NCBI GenBank assembly: GCA_943369665.1
Contig: CALRNX020000012.1
Coordinates: 72,280-136,279, forward strand
Length of the DNA: 64,000 bases
Source of the DNA: UKL13-3 sp943369665
Lineage (GTDB): Bacteria > Bacteroidota > Bacteroidia > UKL13-3
Reading direction: 5' to 3'
Below the pieces are notes generated by a model. That model worked only from the letters and a program-made list of their open reading frames with translations. It searched no databases and was not told the DNA's origin. This document shows, in pieces, positions 18,966-28,581 of this stretch. Positions within the stretch are counted from its first letter, which is position 1; each line of letters starts with the position of its first letter. Position numbers and translations under genes: made by a program.

Positions 18966-19712
18966 TTAGCCCTTAAGCCATTTTTTGAATTCACCGGAGC
19001 GGTCAATGCTTACGATCATTTCGTCTTTAGAAGGAGGGACCATTTCAATTTTAACCCGTCCACGTGTTTCGTTCTCCATTTTTGCAATAGCGTCTAGTTG
19101 GATAATGTACTGGCGATTGATACGGAAAAATAGTTTGCTGTTAAGCTTTTTCTCCATCTGGTCCAGGGTGGCATCGAATTGATATTGTTTGTTGTCTTTT
19201 GTGACAATGATCACGGTTTTATTGCTGGTAAAAACATAGGCAATTTGGTTTGCCGTTAGCGTTATCAGTTGTGAGCCGTGGTTTATTAAAAAGCGTTGTT
19301 GATAGTTGTTTTCCGGAGGGATCAACTCACTGTATTCCGGGTTATTTCTCAGATCGGTTTGTTGCAGGGAATAAAGTTTATGAATAGCCTGGTTTAATTC
19401 ATCTGCATCAATTGGTTTAAGCAAATAAGATATGCTGTTTACCGAGAAGGCTTTTATCGCAAAGTTATCATATGCCGTGCAAAAAATAATTGGTGTAACA
19501 ATATGCAATTGTTCAAATATGGCAAAGCTTATTCCGTCATTCAAATGTACATCCATTAAGATGAGGTCCACCGGATGGTTTTTTAGCCACTCAACAGTGC
19601 TGGTCACAGAATCCGTTCTTCCTATTACCTTAATATTGGGGTGATAAGTATTGAGCAGGTATATTAGATGATCTGCTGCGAATGTTTCATCTTCAACGAT
19701 TAAACAGTTCAT
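18966..19712 (-). CDS. LytTR-family response regulator
   Basis: 248 aa. Receiver domain (1-115) with acidic pair E7/D8, phosphoacceptor D54 in LILMDVHLNDG, T79 and K99 in YLLKPIDADEL. C-terminal LytTR DNA-binding domain (about 140-247) with LTANQIAYVFTSNKTVIIV and FFRINRQYIIQLDAI. Such regulators bind direct repeats upstream of envelope, adhesion or nutrient genes. The start codon overlaps the 3' end of the sensor kinase gene by 4 bp (ATGA), so the pair is translationally coupled. The next gene downstream on the same strand, 150 bp away, is the giant surface protein, which is a plausible but unproven target. Confidence 0.95.
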   Translation of the reverse strand: MNCLIVEDETFAADHLIYLLNTYHPNIKVIGRTDSVTSTVEWLKNHPVDLILMDVHLNDGISFAIFEQLHIVTPIIFCTAYDNFAIKAFSVNSISYLLKPIDADELNQAIHKLYSLQQTDLRNNPEYSELIPPENNYQQRFLINHGSQLITLTANQIAYVFTSNKTVIIVTKDNKQYQFDATLDQMEKKLNSKLFFRINRQYIIQLDAIAKMENETRGRVKIEMVPPSKDEMIVSIDRSGEFKKWLKG

Positions 19713-21556
19713 GCTAATTTAGATTGGGTTAGTGTTGGAATAATGGCAATATAGTTTTCTCCTTCAATTTTAAATTGAGGAGCAATGGTTGATACATATT
19801 GATAACGTTCAAGGATGCTCTGTTGGCCTAGTCCGGTACTTGGAGCTGGTGTTTCACGCGGCTGAATATTATTAGTCACTTTAAGGGCATTGCCAGTGTA
19901 AGAGATATTTATATACAAGGGTTTGGCTGCAGATATAAAGTTGTGCTTAATGGCATTTTCAACCAAGAGTTGCAGTGCAAAGGGTGGTATCATATCATCC
20001 AGATATTGTGGTGCGATTTGTATGGATAATTGAATGGCATCACCAAATCGCATCTTTTTCAGGTATACAAAATTATCCAGCACCTGCAACTCTTCTTGTA
20101 TACTCACCAGGTTATCATTACCGTGTTCCATAATGCTGCGGTATAACTTCGAGAATTTGGAAACAAATTCTAAAGCGGTTTTGGGTTCTTTGATGATCAG
20201 AGCCGAAAGGGTGCTTAAGCTATTAAATAAAAAGTGAGGGTTTATTTTCGATTTCAGTGTCTCGTAACGCGCTACCACGTTTTCTTTCAGGAGCTCTTTG
20301 TTGTATTCGGCCAGTATAATATTTTTGGCTTCAATCTCTTTTCGTTGCCACTCAATATGATTGTTTTTAATGTTCAGCAGTTTATTGCTTTTCTGTTTTC
20401 TAATGACGCTTCTTATCGATATAAAGGCAATAACACTAATCAACAAAAAAGCTACGATCAGTGCATTTCGAATAATTGCTTCGCGTCTTTCTTTTTCCTG
20501 GATAATTATTTTTTCCTGGTTAAGAGCTTTGATCTGTTCTTCTTTTTTTTCAAGGTCGAAGCGTGCCTGCATTTCACTTAACGCTTTGTTTTCTTCGGCA
20601 TTGTAAATGGAGTCATTAAGTGAAACATAATGTTTGTTATACTCCAAGGCTAATTTGTAATTCTTAACCAATTCGTAATGTTTGGAAAGGTATCGGTAGA
20701 TATTGAGTTCAAGTGGGCGTGTTTTTTCCTGTTGTGCCAATGATAAAGCTCTAAGTAAATTAAACTCCCCTTTTTCCGGTTGATTGAGTTCGGAGAAAAT
20801 TTTTCCAATGGCGTAGTAAATTTGTGCCAGGTGAAATGTGTTTTGGGAGCGCTTTACGATGGGTAATGCTTTGTAATAATAAGATAAAGCTATATCCCAC
20901 TTTTTTAAGTCAAAGTAGGCCTCCCCTAAATTCATAAGCGCTATCGTAATATTATTGGTGTCACCAAATTTATTGGCATTGGTAAGTCCCATGGTGTAAT
21001 ACTTGATACACGCATCCAATTGCTTGCTGTACATTTTCAGGTTTCCCAAATTCACATAACTACTACTTGCTTCTTTTTGCATATTGTTTTGCAATTTCAG
21101 CTCGAGGGATTTGAGATAATAACTTTCCGATTTTGAATAGTTTTTTAAATGAGAATGGACAGCTCCAATATTGTTATACGCAAATGCAATTCCTTTTATG
21201 TATCCCAGTTTTTCAAAAATTTTGATGGATAAGAAATGATAATAAAGCGCTTTGCGGTAATCACCGAATCCATTGTACAATATTCCCATCAGATCGGCAG
21301 AAGTGGCTACACCCATCTGGTAATGAATGCCGGTAGATAACGCATGTGCTTCCTGAGCATACTGAAGTGCTTTGTTAGCGTCTGTATTTCTGAATTTTTT
21401 GGCCAGCTGCAAATTGGTATTTACCCGGTCAGTATCATGGATCTGCTGAGTCAACACATGCTGCAAACTATCAATGGTATTAACTTGTTTGGTTATACCA
21501 GTGAGTGAACAAAAAAGAAATAAAAAAATGAATGGTACTCTCAACAATAGGTTCAA
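19709..21556 (-). CDS. TPR sensor histidine kinase, LytS/YehU type
   Basis: 615 aa. Signal sequence (3-20), five to six TPR repeats (about 80-340) predicted outside the membrane, an acidic coiled coil (about 315-362), one transmembrane helix (364-384), then a cytoplasmic His_kinase domain with NPHFLFNSLSTLSALI (phospho-acceptor H441) and an ATPase domain with VENAIKHN (532-539) and GLGQQSILERY (575-585). It should sense an envelope or protein-binding signal through the TPRs and phosphorylate the adjacent LytTR regulator. The gene starts 23 bp after the SirB1-like gene, so it may be cotranscribed with topA and the SirB1-like gene. The ATPase G boxes are degenerate, as usual in this family. Confidence 0.94.
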   Translation of the reverse strand: MNLLLRVPFIFLFLFCSLTGITKQVNTIDSLQHVLTQQIHDTDRVNTNLQLAKKFRNTDANKALQYAQEAHALSTGIHYQMGVATSADLMGILYNGFGDYRKALYYHFLSIKIFEKLGYIKGIAFAYNNIGAVHSHLKNYSKSESYYLKSLELKLQNNMQKEASSSYVNLGNLKMYSKQLDACIKYYTMGLTNANKFGDTNNITIALMNLGEAYFDLKKWDIALSYYYKALPIVKRSQNTFHLAQIYYAIGKIFSELNQPEKGEFNLLRALSLAQQEKTRPLELNIYRYLSKHYELVKNYKLALEYNKHYVSLNDSIYNAEENKALSEMQARFDLEKKEEQIKALNQEKIIIQEKERREAIIRNALIVAFLLISVIAFISIRSVIRKQKSNKLLNIKNNHIEWQRKEIEAKNIILAEYNKELLKENVVARYETLKSKINPHFLFNSLSTLSALIIKEPKTALEFVSKFSKLYRSIMEHGNDNLVSIQEELQVLDNFVYLKKMRFGDAIQLSIQIAPQYLDDMIPPFALQLLVENAIKHNFISAAKPLYINISYTGNALKVTNNIQPRETPAPSTGLGQQSILERYQYVSTIAPQFKIEGENYIAIIPTLTQSKLA

Positions 21557-21579
21557 TATAGTTATATCAAAGTTAATAA

Positions 21580-22530
21580 CTAATTGTCATCAAAACTATT
21601 AGGGGTCGTGTCTTCAAATTTGTCTAGTAATGGCTCACCCAAAACGGATAACATCTGGTGTATTTCCATTACTTTTTGCGGTTTATGTTGTTTTTCATAA
21701 GCCACAACAAGGTTGCGCAGTACACGTTTAATGATATCAATATTGCTGCACGCTTCAAAGAACTCCAGACGGGGTTCTATTTGAATTTGTTTTAAAAACT
21801 GCTCGAGATTGGCTTTGCTAAAAACAGATCCATTGTTAAAAGCATTTATGTAAAAAAGAATTTTTCCCTTTTGAGAAGTTGGCCTTAACGTTTGATTGAA
21901 CGCATCGCTGATATCGATCTGGGTTGGTTCATCTTTATAACCGAGCACAAAATGTTGTGGTAAATTGATACCGTAAACAGGAATATTGAGGCGTTGGGCA
22001 ACCAACATATACACTACGGCCAGCATAATCGGGTTGCCCTGTTTGCTTTCCAAAACACTATTGATAAAAGAGTTTGAAGGGTCGTGGTACTGATCTGTAT
22101 TGCCTTTAAATCCGTGTACATTGTACAATACGTGATTCATGATCCGAATTTTTTCGTATGCACTGTAATCGTATTTCAATTCCAACCAAATATCCAATCT
22201 TATCCGGTCAATTTCATTGATGATGGATTGTTTGGTTAATTCGGGATAACGGTATTTGGCAATAATATAAAGGCCATCAAGCAGATCCTGGTGTTCACTT
22301 TTGCTCCATTCCCGCAGCGATTCCAATTCGGACTCGAACTGGATTTTATGGATAATATTTTCTACTTTTTGCTGGTGCTCGGGATTGTTGAGGCTATCCC
22401 ATTCGTTTTCCAGAATAGTAACTACATCCACTCCCAATGAAAGGAGTTTGTTTTCTACATGCTCTACAATTTCTGCATCATCATCGTCCAGTAGAGCAAT
22501 TAAGGATACAACTTCTTTGTCGCTTAGCAT
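21580..22530 (-). CDS. SirB1-like transglutaminase-fold protein
   Basis: 316 aa. The central region has the conserved block DPSNSFINSVLESKQGNPIM followed by LAVVYMLVAQRLNIPVYGINLPQHFVLGY, typical of the transglutaminase-like SirB1/TPR family (PgdA-like protein YchA relatives). The usual Cys of a real transglutaminase is replaced in this family by the GNP block, so enzymatic activity is not expected. The C-terminal part is TPR-like (VLRNLVVAYEKQHKPQKVMEI). A very acidic N-terminus (LLDDDDAEIVEHVE) looks like a HEAT-type helix pair. The molecular role of the family is unknown. It lies 15 bp after topA and 23 bp before the kinase gene, which suggests one transcript. Confidence 0.85.
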   Translation of the reverse strand: MLSDKEVVSLIALLDDDDAEIVEHVENKLLSLGVDVVTILENEWDSLNNPEHQQKVENIIHKIQFESELESLREWSKSEHQDLLDGLYIIAKYRYPELTKQSIINEIDRIRLDIWLELKYDYSAYEKIRIMNHVLYNVHGFKGNTDQYHDPSNSFINSVLESKQGNPIMLAVVYMLVAQRLNIPVYGINLPQHFVLGYKDEPTQIDISDAFNQTLRPTSQKGKILFYINAFNNGSVFSKANLEQFLKQIQIEPRLEFFEACSNIDIIKRVLRNLVVAYEKQHKPQKVMEIHQMLSVLGEPLLDKFEDTTPNSFDDN

Positions 22531-22545
22531 ATAGCAAAGGTATCG

Positions 22546-25125
22546 TTATTTTTTGATAGCTTTTTTAGCGGCTGGCTTTTTTGTTGCAACTTTTTTAGCG
22601 GCAGTTTTTTTAGCTGCGGCCTTTTTAGGCGCTGCTTTCTTAAATGCATTTGGCTCTTCTATCTCGATCATCTTTTTTACCTCATCAATGGAAATAGAAG
22701 CAAGTTCTTCGTTGGTGTATTTTTCTCCGTCTTTTTTCTTGGCCAGCTTGATCATTTTTTTACCAAACCTGATAAAGGCGCCCCATCTTCCGTTTTCCAA
22801 CGCTATTTTTTCTTCAGGCCATTGTTGAATGAAACGATTGGCCTCTTTGTCCATTTTTTTCTCGATAAGCTCATTCATTTGCGGTTGAGTGAGGGTATCA
22901 AAATCATATGCACGTGGTATATTGATAAAAAGATTATTCCATTTGATAAAGGGTCCAAAACGGCCTTTACCTTTTGTAATCGGCAGGTTTTGATAGCTTC
23001 CAACGGGAGCTTCGGCAGTTTGTTTGGCGCTAATAACTTCAATGGCTTTATCCAGGCTTACTTCCATCAATTCCTCACCCTTTGGTAAGGAAATAAATTC
23101 CTCTCCCCATTTTACATACGGTCCGAAACGGCCAACATTGATCGATACTTCTTTGTTTTGGTACTCACCTAGTGTACGAGGGAGTTTAAACAATTCTAAT
23201 GCTTCTTCCAGTGTAATCGATTCAATACGCTGGCTCTGCAATAATTTTCCATACTGAGGTTTTGGCGCTTCGTCATCGGCAGGGTTTTCTCCAAGCTGAA
23301 CAAATGGTCCGAAACGGCCAACCTTTGCATATACATTTTTACCGGTTACCGGATCCACCCCAAGTGTACGTTCGCCACTCTGACGTTCGGCAGTTTCAGT
23401 TGTTTTTAAAACTTCTTTGTGAAAAGGGGTATAAAATGTTTCGATCATTTTATTCCATTTCAATAAGCCTTTTGCAATTTCATCAAACTCTTTTTCTACC
23501 GATGCGGTAAAATTATAATTCATGATATTTTCGAAATGTTTGCTCAAAAAATCGGTAACGATCATTCCAATATCGCTGGGGAACAATTTTGATTTTTCAC
23601 TCGCAAATTTCTCTGATTTAACTTCACGCTTAATATCATTCTTAAGCAAGGTAAGTGAGGTGAAATGACGTTCTTTTCCCTCCCTGTCTTCTTTCAACAC
23701 ATAACCACGTTTTTGTATGGTACTGATGGTTGGCGCGTAAGTAGACGGGCGACCAATACCTAACTCCTCCAGTTTTTTTACCAGGCTTGCCTCTGTATAT
23801 CGTGGTGCCGGGCGGGTAAATTTTTCGATCGCATCTATCTGGATCAGGTTCAGGTTTTCGCCCACTTTTAATGGAGGTAACATTTTGCTGTTATCATCAT
23901 CTCCTTCATCATCGGTGCTTTCCATGTATACCTTTAAGAAACCATCAAATTTTAATACTTCACCGGTTGCGATCAAATTAACCCCGTTGGTCGAAATGCC
24001 AACAGTAGCAACAGTACGTTCTATTTGAGCTTTGCTCATTTGTGAAGCAATCGCACGCTTCCAGATAAGGTCGTATAATCTTTTTTCCTGCGGAGTTCCG
24101 TCTACATTTTGGTTTTCAAAATAGGTTGGACGAATGGCCTCATGCGCTTCCTGGGCACTGTCATTTTTAGTAGTATACCTGCGGGGATTCGAATATTGCT
24201 TTCCGTAATTATTGGTAATGGCTTGCTGTGCATTGGCAATTGCTATTTCCGATAAGTTTACCGAGTCGGTACGCATATAGGTTATCAGTCCATGCTCGTA
24301 CAATTTTTGCGCAATGCTCATGGTTGTCGAAACAGAATAACCTAGTTTTCTGCTTGCTTCCTGTTGCAATGTAGAGGTCGTAAAAGGTGCTGCAGGAGAT
24401 TTTTCGGCAGGTTTCGTTTCTAAATTTAGTATTGTATAGTTTGCATTTTTGCAGCTTTCCAAAAATGCCTGGGCTTCTTTTTCGGTATCAAAACGTTTAC
24501 CAAGTTCGGCTTCCATTTGTTTGCCGCCAACATTAAATAGCGCAGTAACTTTAAATGCCGAGGTATACGCAAAGCTGTTTATCTCCCGTTCGCGTTCCAC
24601 AATTAAACGAACAGCAACCGATTGAACACGTCCGGCCGAAAGATTACCCTTTACTTTTTTCCAAAGCACAGGTGAAAGTTCAAACCCTACTAATCTGTCG
24701 AGCACCCGTCTGGCTTGTTGAGCATCCACTAAATGCTTGTCTATTTTGCGTGGATTTTCAATTGCCTTTAAGATGGCAGGCTTTGTGATTTCATGAAAAA
24801 CAATGCGTTTTGTTTTTGCTTCGTCTAACTTTAATACTTCAGATAAATGCCAGGAAATAGCTTCTCCCTCACGGTCCTCATCGGAAGCTAACCAGATCAT
24901 ATCGGCATCTTTGGATAATTTTTTGAGTTCAGCAACCACGGCTTTTTTATCAGCCGATACTTCGTATATGGGATTAAAATTATTGTTTACCTGGATCGCC
25001 TCATCGCCTTTTGCCAAATCCCGGATATGGCCATAACACGAGCGCACGGTATAGTCCTTACCTAAAAATTTTTCGATGGTTTTTGCCTTTGCAGGCGACT
25101 CTACTATTACTAAATTTTTCGTCAT
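22546..25125 (-). CDS. topA: DNA topoisomerase I with lysine/alanine-rich tail
   Basis: 859 aa. TOPRIM domain with VIVESPAKAKTIEKFLG (6-22) and SDEDREGEA (81-89, the metal-binding DxDxE); active-site Tyr283 in LITYMRTDS; gate and hole segments with YTEASLVKKLEELGIGRPSTYA. Instead of Cys4 zinc fingers the C-terminus carries four short RFGPFVQLG / RFGPYVKWG / RFGPFIKWN / RWGAFIRFG repeats. It ends in a ~31-residue K/A/T-rich tail (829-859; KKAAAKKTAAKK) like histone H1 or bacterial HU extensions, probably a DNA-binding tail. The enzyme relaxes negative supercoils. It is the first gene of a close-packed minus-strand cluster. Confidence 0.97.
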   Translation of the reverse strand: MTKNLVIVESPAKAKTIEKFLGKDYTVRSCYGHIRDLAKGDEAIQVNNNFNPIYEVSADKKAVVAELKKLSKDADMIWLASDEDREGEAISWHLSEVLKLDEAKTKRIVFHEITKPAILKAIENPRKIDKHLVDAQQARRVLDRLVGFELSPVLWKKVKGNLSAGRVQSVAVRLIVEREREINSFAYTSAFKVTALFNVGGKQMEAELGKRFDTEKEAQAFLESCKNANYTILNLETKPAEKSPAAPFTTSTLQQEASRKLGYSVSTTMSIAQKLYEHGLITYMRTDSVNLSEIAIANAQQAITNNYGKQYSNPRRYTTKNDSAQEAHEAIRPTYFENQNVDGTPQEKRLYDLIWKRAIASQMSKAQIERTVATVGISTNGVNLIATGEVLKFDGFLKVYMESTDDEGDDDNSKMLPPLKVGENLNLIQIDAIEKFTRPAPRYTEASLVKKLEELGIGRPSTYAPTISTIQKRGYVLKEDREGKERHFTSLTLLKNDIKREVKSEKFASEKSKLFPSDIGMIVTDFLSKHFENIMNYNFTASVEKEFDEIAKGLLKWNKMIETFYTPFHKEVLKTTETAERQSGERTLGVDPVTGKNVYAKVGRFGPFVQLGENPADDEAPKPQYGKLLQSQRIESITLEEALELFKLPRTLGEYQNKEVSINVGRFGPYVKWGEEFISLPKGEELMEVSLDKAIEVISAKQTAEAPVGSYQNLPITKGKGRFGPFIKWNNLFINIPRAYDFDTLTQPQMNELIEKKMDKEANRFIQQWPEEKIALENGRWGAFIRFGKKMIKLAKKKDGEKYTNEELASISIDEVKKMIEIEEPNAFKKAAPKKAAAKKTAAKKVATKKPAAKKAIKK

Positions 25126-25370
25126 GCTCTTCTTCGTATTTTAGGTTGATTCAATAATTAAGGCTCTCAGTAAAGGAGGTTTGGCTGGATGAGTATGTTA
25201 CATTAAAATGCAATTAAAACTCATCCTGTTTTCTCTATTACTTTGGTTACTTGATCAACTCAAATAACCTAAGTGCTTAATTACTAAATAGGGTGCGATA
25301 ATAGTTTTTTTATACTGCAAAGTATATTTTTTATGCACCCAACTAAGATTTCAAAGGTGAGCCGAAAAAA

Positions 25371-27221
25371 TTAATTTACCAACATTTTATGGCTAAAGCT
25401 TCCTTCATCGCTTTTAAAATCAATGAAATACATACCCGGGGCGATTCCGTTTTTAGATATTTTAAATTGATGATCACCACCCAATAATGTTCCGTTTTGG
25501 ATTTCGGAGATCAATTTGCCACTGATATCACGAACGGTAATTTGAACGGCAGCAGCAGATTTTAGATTAAACTTTAAAGTGCCGTCTGCGGTCATTGGAT
25601 TCGGGAATAATTCAAACTGGAGATTGGTTTTTGCTTCTTCCTTGATGGCAGTTGCACCATCCGTGATGGTGAATTTGTCGATGTATACATTGTTGCCACG
25701 TCTGTTTACAAACTCAAATCTAAAGCGGGCATTGGTATATTTGGTTGAACTAATATTGATGGAAACCTTGCGCCATTCACTTTGGAGAACAGGTATAAAT
25801 TCACTTGTGGTAGTTGTTCCTGTCGACAATAAATCGCCTCTTCCTGCAAAAATGCGGGTTTCGTTCATTCCAAAATCACCTGATAAAAATAAGATCAATG
25901 AATCATTACTTGCAGTGGAACGTTGGGCGTATGCATAATAAAATTCAACAAAAGGAGAAGGTACAGGTGTTAAATCTATTTCGGGTGATTGGATTCCATC
26001 TCTGGCATTTAGCAACCCGGTACTATTGGAAAAATTTTGCATATAAGCGCAGGTATTTCCCGAATATCCCATGGTACTATTCATTTTCCATCCATTGGTA
26101 GGATTGTTAAAATTGTTGATTTTCCAGCCGTCATTGGTGAATACATTTTCAGGGAAATCAGTTCCGTATGGTGCTTTAATTGCGGATGTTGGAACAGCCA
26201 GGTAGTTTCCGGTTAAAGGGTCAATACCTGCATATGTTACATTATTGGTTCCATTGCCAAAAATAGTATTGCGGTATAAAGGAAGCATGCTGTAAATTCT
26301 TGCTTTTTGCCCGGCAGTATAGGTGTTTAAACAGCTTCCGTCTGAGTAATCCATATAGTTGCGTACCATATCGTTCAGATCCGGAACATCATTGGTGCAA
26401 CTGTTTTTGCCTACCGCACATCCCGAACTTGATTCGGCAACAGGAGGGGTATCACACACTTGATCTCCTTGAGAAGCGCAATTGCTCGAAGTACCGCCTT
26501 CACACCCGTCCTGGAACGTATGGTATAATCCCAGCCAATGCCCGATTTCGTGGGTAAGTGTTCTTCCTCCCTGTGTAATTTGCCCTGTTCCTATGATACC
26601 GATCTGGTCTGAGCGGATCATAACGCCATCGGTAGTAGGTTTCGAACTTTGTGTCCATGGAAATTGTGCATAACCCAAAATTGTTCCCGAAACCTGTCCG
26701 GAGTTAATGGATTTAACAACCCAAATGTTTAAGTATTTTGCACTGTTCCAGTAGCTTAGTGCTTTTGCTGCATCGTCAGCATTGTCAGTTTTGGTACTTT
26801 GCACCCTAATAATACCATCGCTTTTGTTTCCATTAGGATCATATTGTGCCAGGCGGAATTCAATTTGCATATCGGAAGCAACGCCTTCAGTACTAAAACC
26901 GGCAGTCCCTTCTTTTCTTCTAAAGTCTTCATTCAGGATCCGGATCTGGTCCATGATCTGTGCTTGTGAAATATTTTCCAATCCATTGTTATGAATGATA
27001 TGAAATACGACAGGAATGTAAACGATACCATTTGCCTTTTTGCTAAGAGACTGAACACTGGTGCGGATCATTTCGTTCGCTTTTTGCTCTGCTACTTTTA
27101 ACTCAGGATTTTGTTTGGCTTGATAAGCATATAGCTCATCGGTAGCACATGGAATTACGTGTTGACTAAAACCCGGGGTGCTAAGTGCAATGCATACGAC
27201 TGCGAAGATTTTTTTGAACAT
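25371..27221 (-). CDS. Secreted M43 (pappalysin/cytophagalysin) metalloprotease with T9SS tail
   Basis: 616 aa. Signal peptide (residues 1-20, ending GFSQ). Catalytic domain with the extended zinc motif HEIGHWLGLYH (224-234; HExxHxxGxxH) and a Met-turn RNYMDYSDGSC (Met290), both diagnostic of M43 metzincins; several Cys (C240, C248, C256, C268, C275, C297) fit the family disulfides. A beta-sandwich follows (about 350-530) with NGWKINNFNNPTNGW. The C-terminus is a T9SS type A sorting domain (FELFPNPMTADG ... GMYFIDFKSDEGSFSHKMLV). It should be a zinc endopeptidase released to the surface or medium by T9SS. A 7-bp hairpin in the leader (GCTTGTT at 27245, AACAAGC at 27258) lies between it and any promoter. 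Confidence 0.94.
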   Translation of the reverse strand: MFKKIFAVVCIALSTPGFSQHVIPCATDELYAYQAKQNPELKVAEQKANEMIRTSVQSLSKKANGIVYIPVVFHIIHNNGLENISQAQIMDQIRILNEDFRRKEGTAGFSTEGVASDMQIEFRLAQYDPNGNKSDGIIRVQSTKTDNADDAAKALSYWNSAKYLNIWVVKSINSGQVSGTILGYAQFPWTQSSKPTTDGVMIRSDQIGIIGTGQITQGGRTLTHEIGHWLGLYHTFQDGCEGGTSSNCASQGDQVCDTPPVAESSSGCAVGKNSCTNDVPDLNDMVRNYMDYSDGSCLNTYTAGQKARIYSMLPLYRNTIFGNGTNNVTYAGIDPLTGNYLAVPTSAIKAPYGTDFPENVFTNDGWKINNFNNPTNGWKMNSTMGYSGNTCAYMQNFSNSTGLLNARDGIQSPEIDLTPVPSPFVEFYYAYAQRSTASNDSLILFLSGDFGMNETRIFAGRGDLLSTGTTTTSEFIPVLQSEWRKVSINISSTKYTNARFRFEFVNRRGNNVYIDKFTITDGATAIKEEAKTNLQFELFPNPMTADGTLKFNLKSAAAVQITVRDISGKLISEIQNGTLLGGDHQFKISKNGIAPGMYFIDFKSDEGSFSHKMLVN

Positions 27222-27393
27222 ACTTTGTTGACTATAAATTTATTGCTTGTTTTTCGGAACAAGCGAATCACAAATAAAAGAAATAATACTATGGGCTTAG
27301 ATGACTTAACTCATGCAAAGGGTTGCGTGCCTTGTTGCTGTTGCATTCAGTATTGTTGGGTTATAGGTGAATGAAGAAATTGTTGCGGTGAAA

Positions 27394-27432
27394 TTGGAGA
27401 GTAGAAGTTGGATGCTAGAAGGAAGAAGATGG
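27394..27432. repeat. Low-complexity 'phrase' repeat
   Basis: Short purine-rich words with TTGGAGAG, AGAAGTTGGA, GCTAGAAGGAAGAAG. It resembles the fragment TTGGAGATTGGAAG inside aroA (29278-29290) and GCAGTTGGAGATCAGG at 53145. It lies in the 237-bp gap between aroC and the metalloprotease gene. Confidence 0.4.
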
Positions 27433-27458
27433 AATGAATCCATTTGTAACAGTTTTCG

Positions 27459-28535
27459 TTAATGATAAACTTTTGCACGGAGCAAGAAATCAACCAATAC
27501 CAGCGCAGCCATTGCTTCTACTATTGGTACCGCGCGTGGCAACACACATGGGTCATGTCTGCCGGTTGCAGCCAGCGAAATGGTTTCACTTTGTGTATTA
27601 ACAGTTGTTTGTTGTTTGGCAATGGTACTCACCGGTTTAAAAGCACACCTGAAATAAATATCGGCACCATTGGAAATACCACCTTGTATCCCACCTGAAT
27701 GATTGGTGGTTGTTTTTATTTGACCATTTGTTGACACAAAAGCATCATTTTGTTGGCTGCCTTTTTCGGCAATTCCCTCAAATCCGCTTCCCACATCAAA
27801 TCCCTTACAGGCATTTATGCTCAGCATGGCTTTGGCCAGATCGGCATGAAGTTTATCAAAAACAGGTTCTCCCAAACCAACAGGTGTTCCTTTTATCACA
27901 CACGTAATGGTTCCGCCAACGCTATCACCTTCTTGTTTTGTTTGTTCAATTAAAGCGATCATCTGTGTTGCGGTTGTTTCATCGGGACAACGTACGATAC
28001 TTTTTTCTGTGAGCGATAGATCAAGCTCGGTATAAGGTTTTTCAACCTTGATAGTGGCTACTTGCGAAACGTAGGCCTGAATGGAAATGCCATATTGTGT
28101 CAGGATCATTTTGGCAAATGCACCTGCAATGACCCTCGAAATGGTTTCGCGTGCGGATGCACGGCCACTGCCTCTGTGATCACGAATCCCATATTTTTGC
28201 TGGTAAGTATAATCAGCGTGCGATGGGCGATACACTTCTTTCAATGCATCATAATCATTGGAGCGTTGGTCATTGTTACGCACCAAAACAGTAATGGGCG
28301 CTCCGGTGGTTTTACCTTCAAAAATTCCCGAAACAATTTCAATTGTTTCGTCTTCTTTGCGATCAGTGGTAATAGCCGACTGTCCCGGTTTTCTTCTGTT
28401 GAGCTCGTGTTGGATAAAATCAAGGTCAACAATCAAATTGGGCAAACAACCGTCAATCACCACGCCCAATGCCGCTCCATGACTTTCGCCAAATGAGGTT
28501 ATTGTAAATAGTTTGCCAAAAGAATTGCCTGCCAT
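27459..28535 (-). CDS. aroC: Chorismate synthase
   Basis: 358 aa from the Met at 28535, which gives the canonical N-terminus MAGNSFGKLFTITSFGESHG. An upstream in-frame Met at 28598 would add 21 unconserved residues that overlap the region next to aroA, so it is rejected. Family motifs: GESHGAALGVVIDGCLP, RKPGQSAITTDRKEDE, the FMN-site block GIRDHRGSGRASARETISRV, and KPVSTIAKQQ near the end. It converts EPSP to chorismate using reduced FMN, the last step of the shikimate pathway. It lies 46 bp after aroA in an aroB-aroA-aroC operon. Confidence 0.97.
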   Translation of the reverse strand: MAGNSFGKLFTITSFGESHGAALGVVIDGCLPNLIVDLDFIQHELNRRKPGQSAITTDRKEDETIEIVSGIFEGKTTGAPITVLVRNNDQRSNDYDALKEVYRPSHADYTYQQKYGIRDHRGSGRASARETISRVIAGAFAKMILTQYGISIQAYVSQVATIKVEKPYTELDLSLTEKSIVRCPDETTATQMIALIEQTKQEGDSVGGTITCVIKGTPVGLGEPVFDKLHADLAKAMLSINACKGFDVGSGFEGIAEKGSQQNDAFVSTNGQIKTTTNHSGGIQGGISNGADIYFRCAFKPVSTIAKQQTTVNTQSETISLAATGRHDPCVLPRAVPIVEAMAALVLVDFLLRAKVYH

Positions 28536-28581
28536 AATTTGAATTCGAATAACGGGAATAAATATTGAAACACAAGTTCCA

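Noticed and set aside
25126..25370. Possible small gene or mobile element in the gap between topA and the metalloprotease
   Set aside because: Only a weak GGGTGC/GCACCC inverted pair and T-rich runs are visible; no frame of note, no RNA-gene fold recognised.
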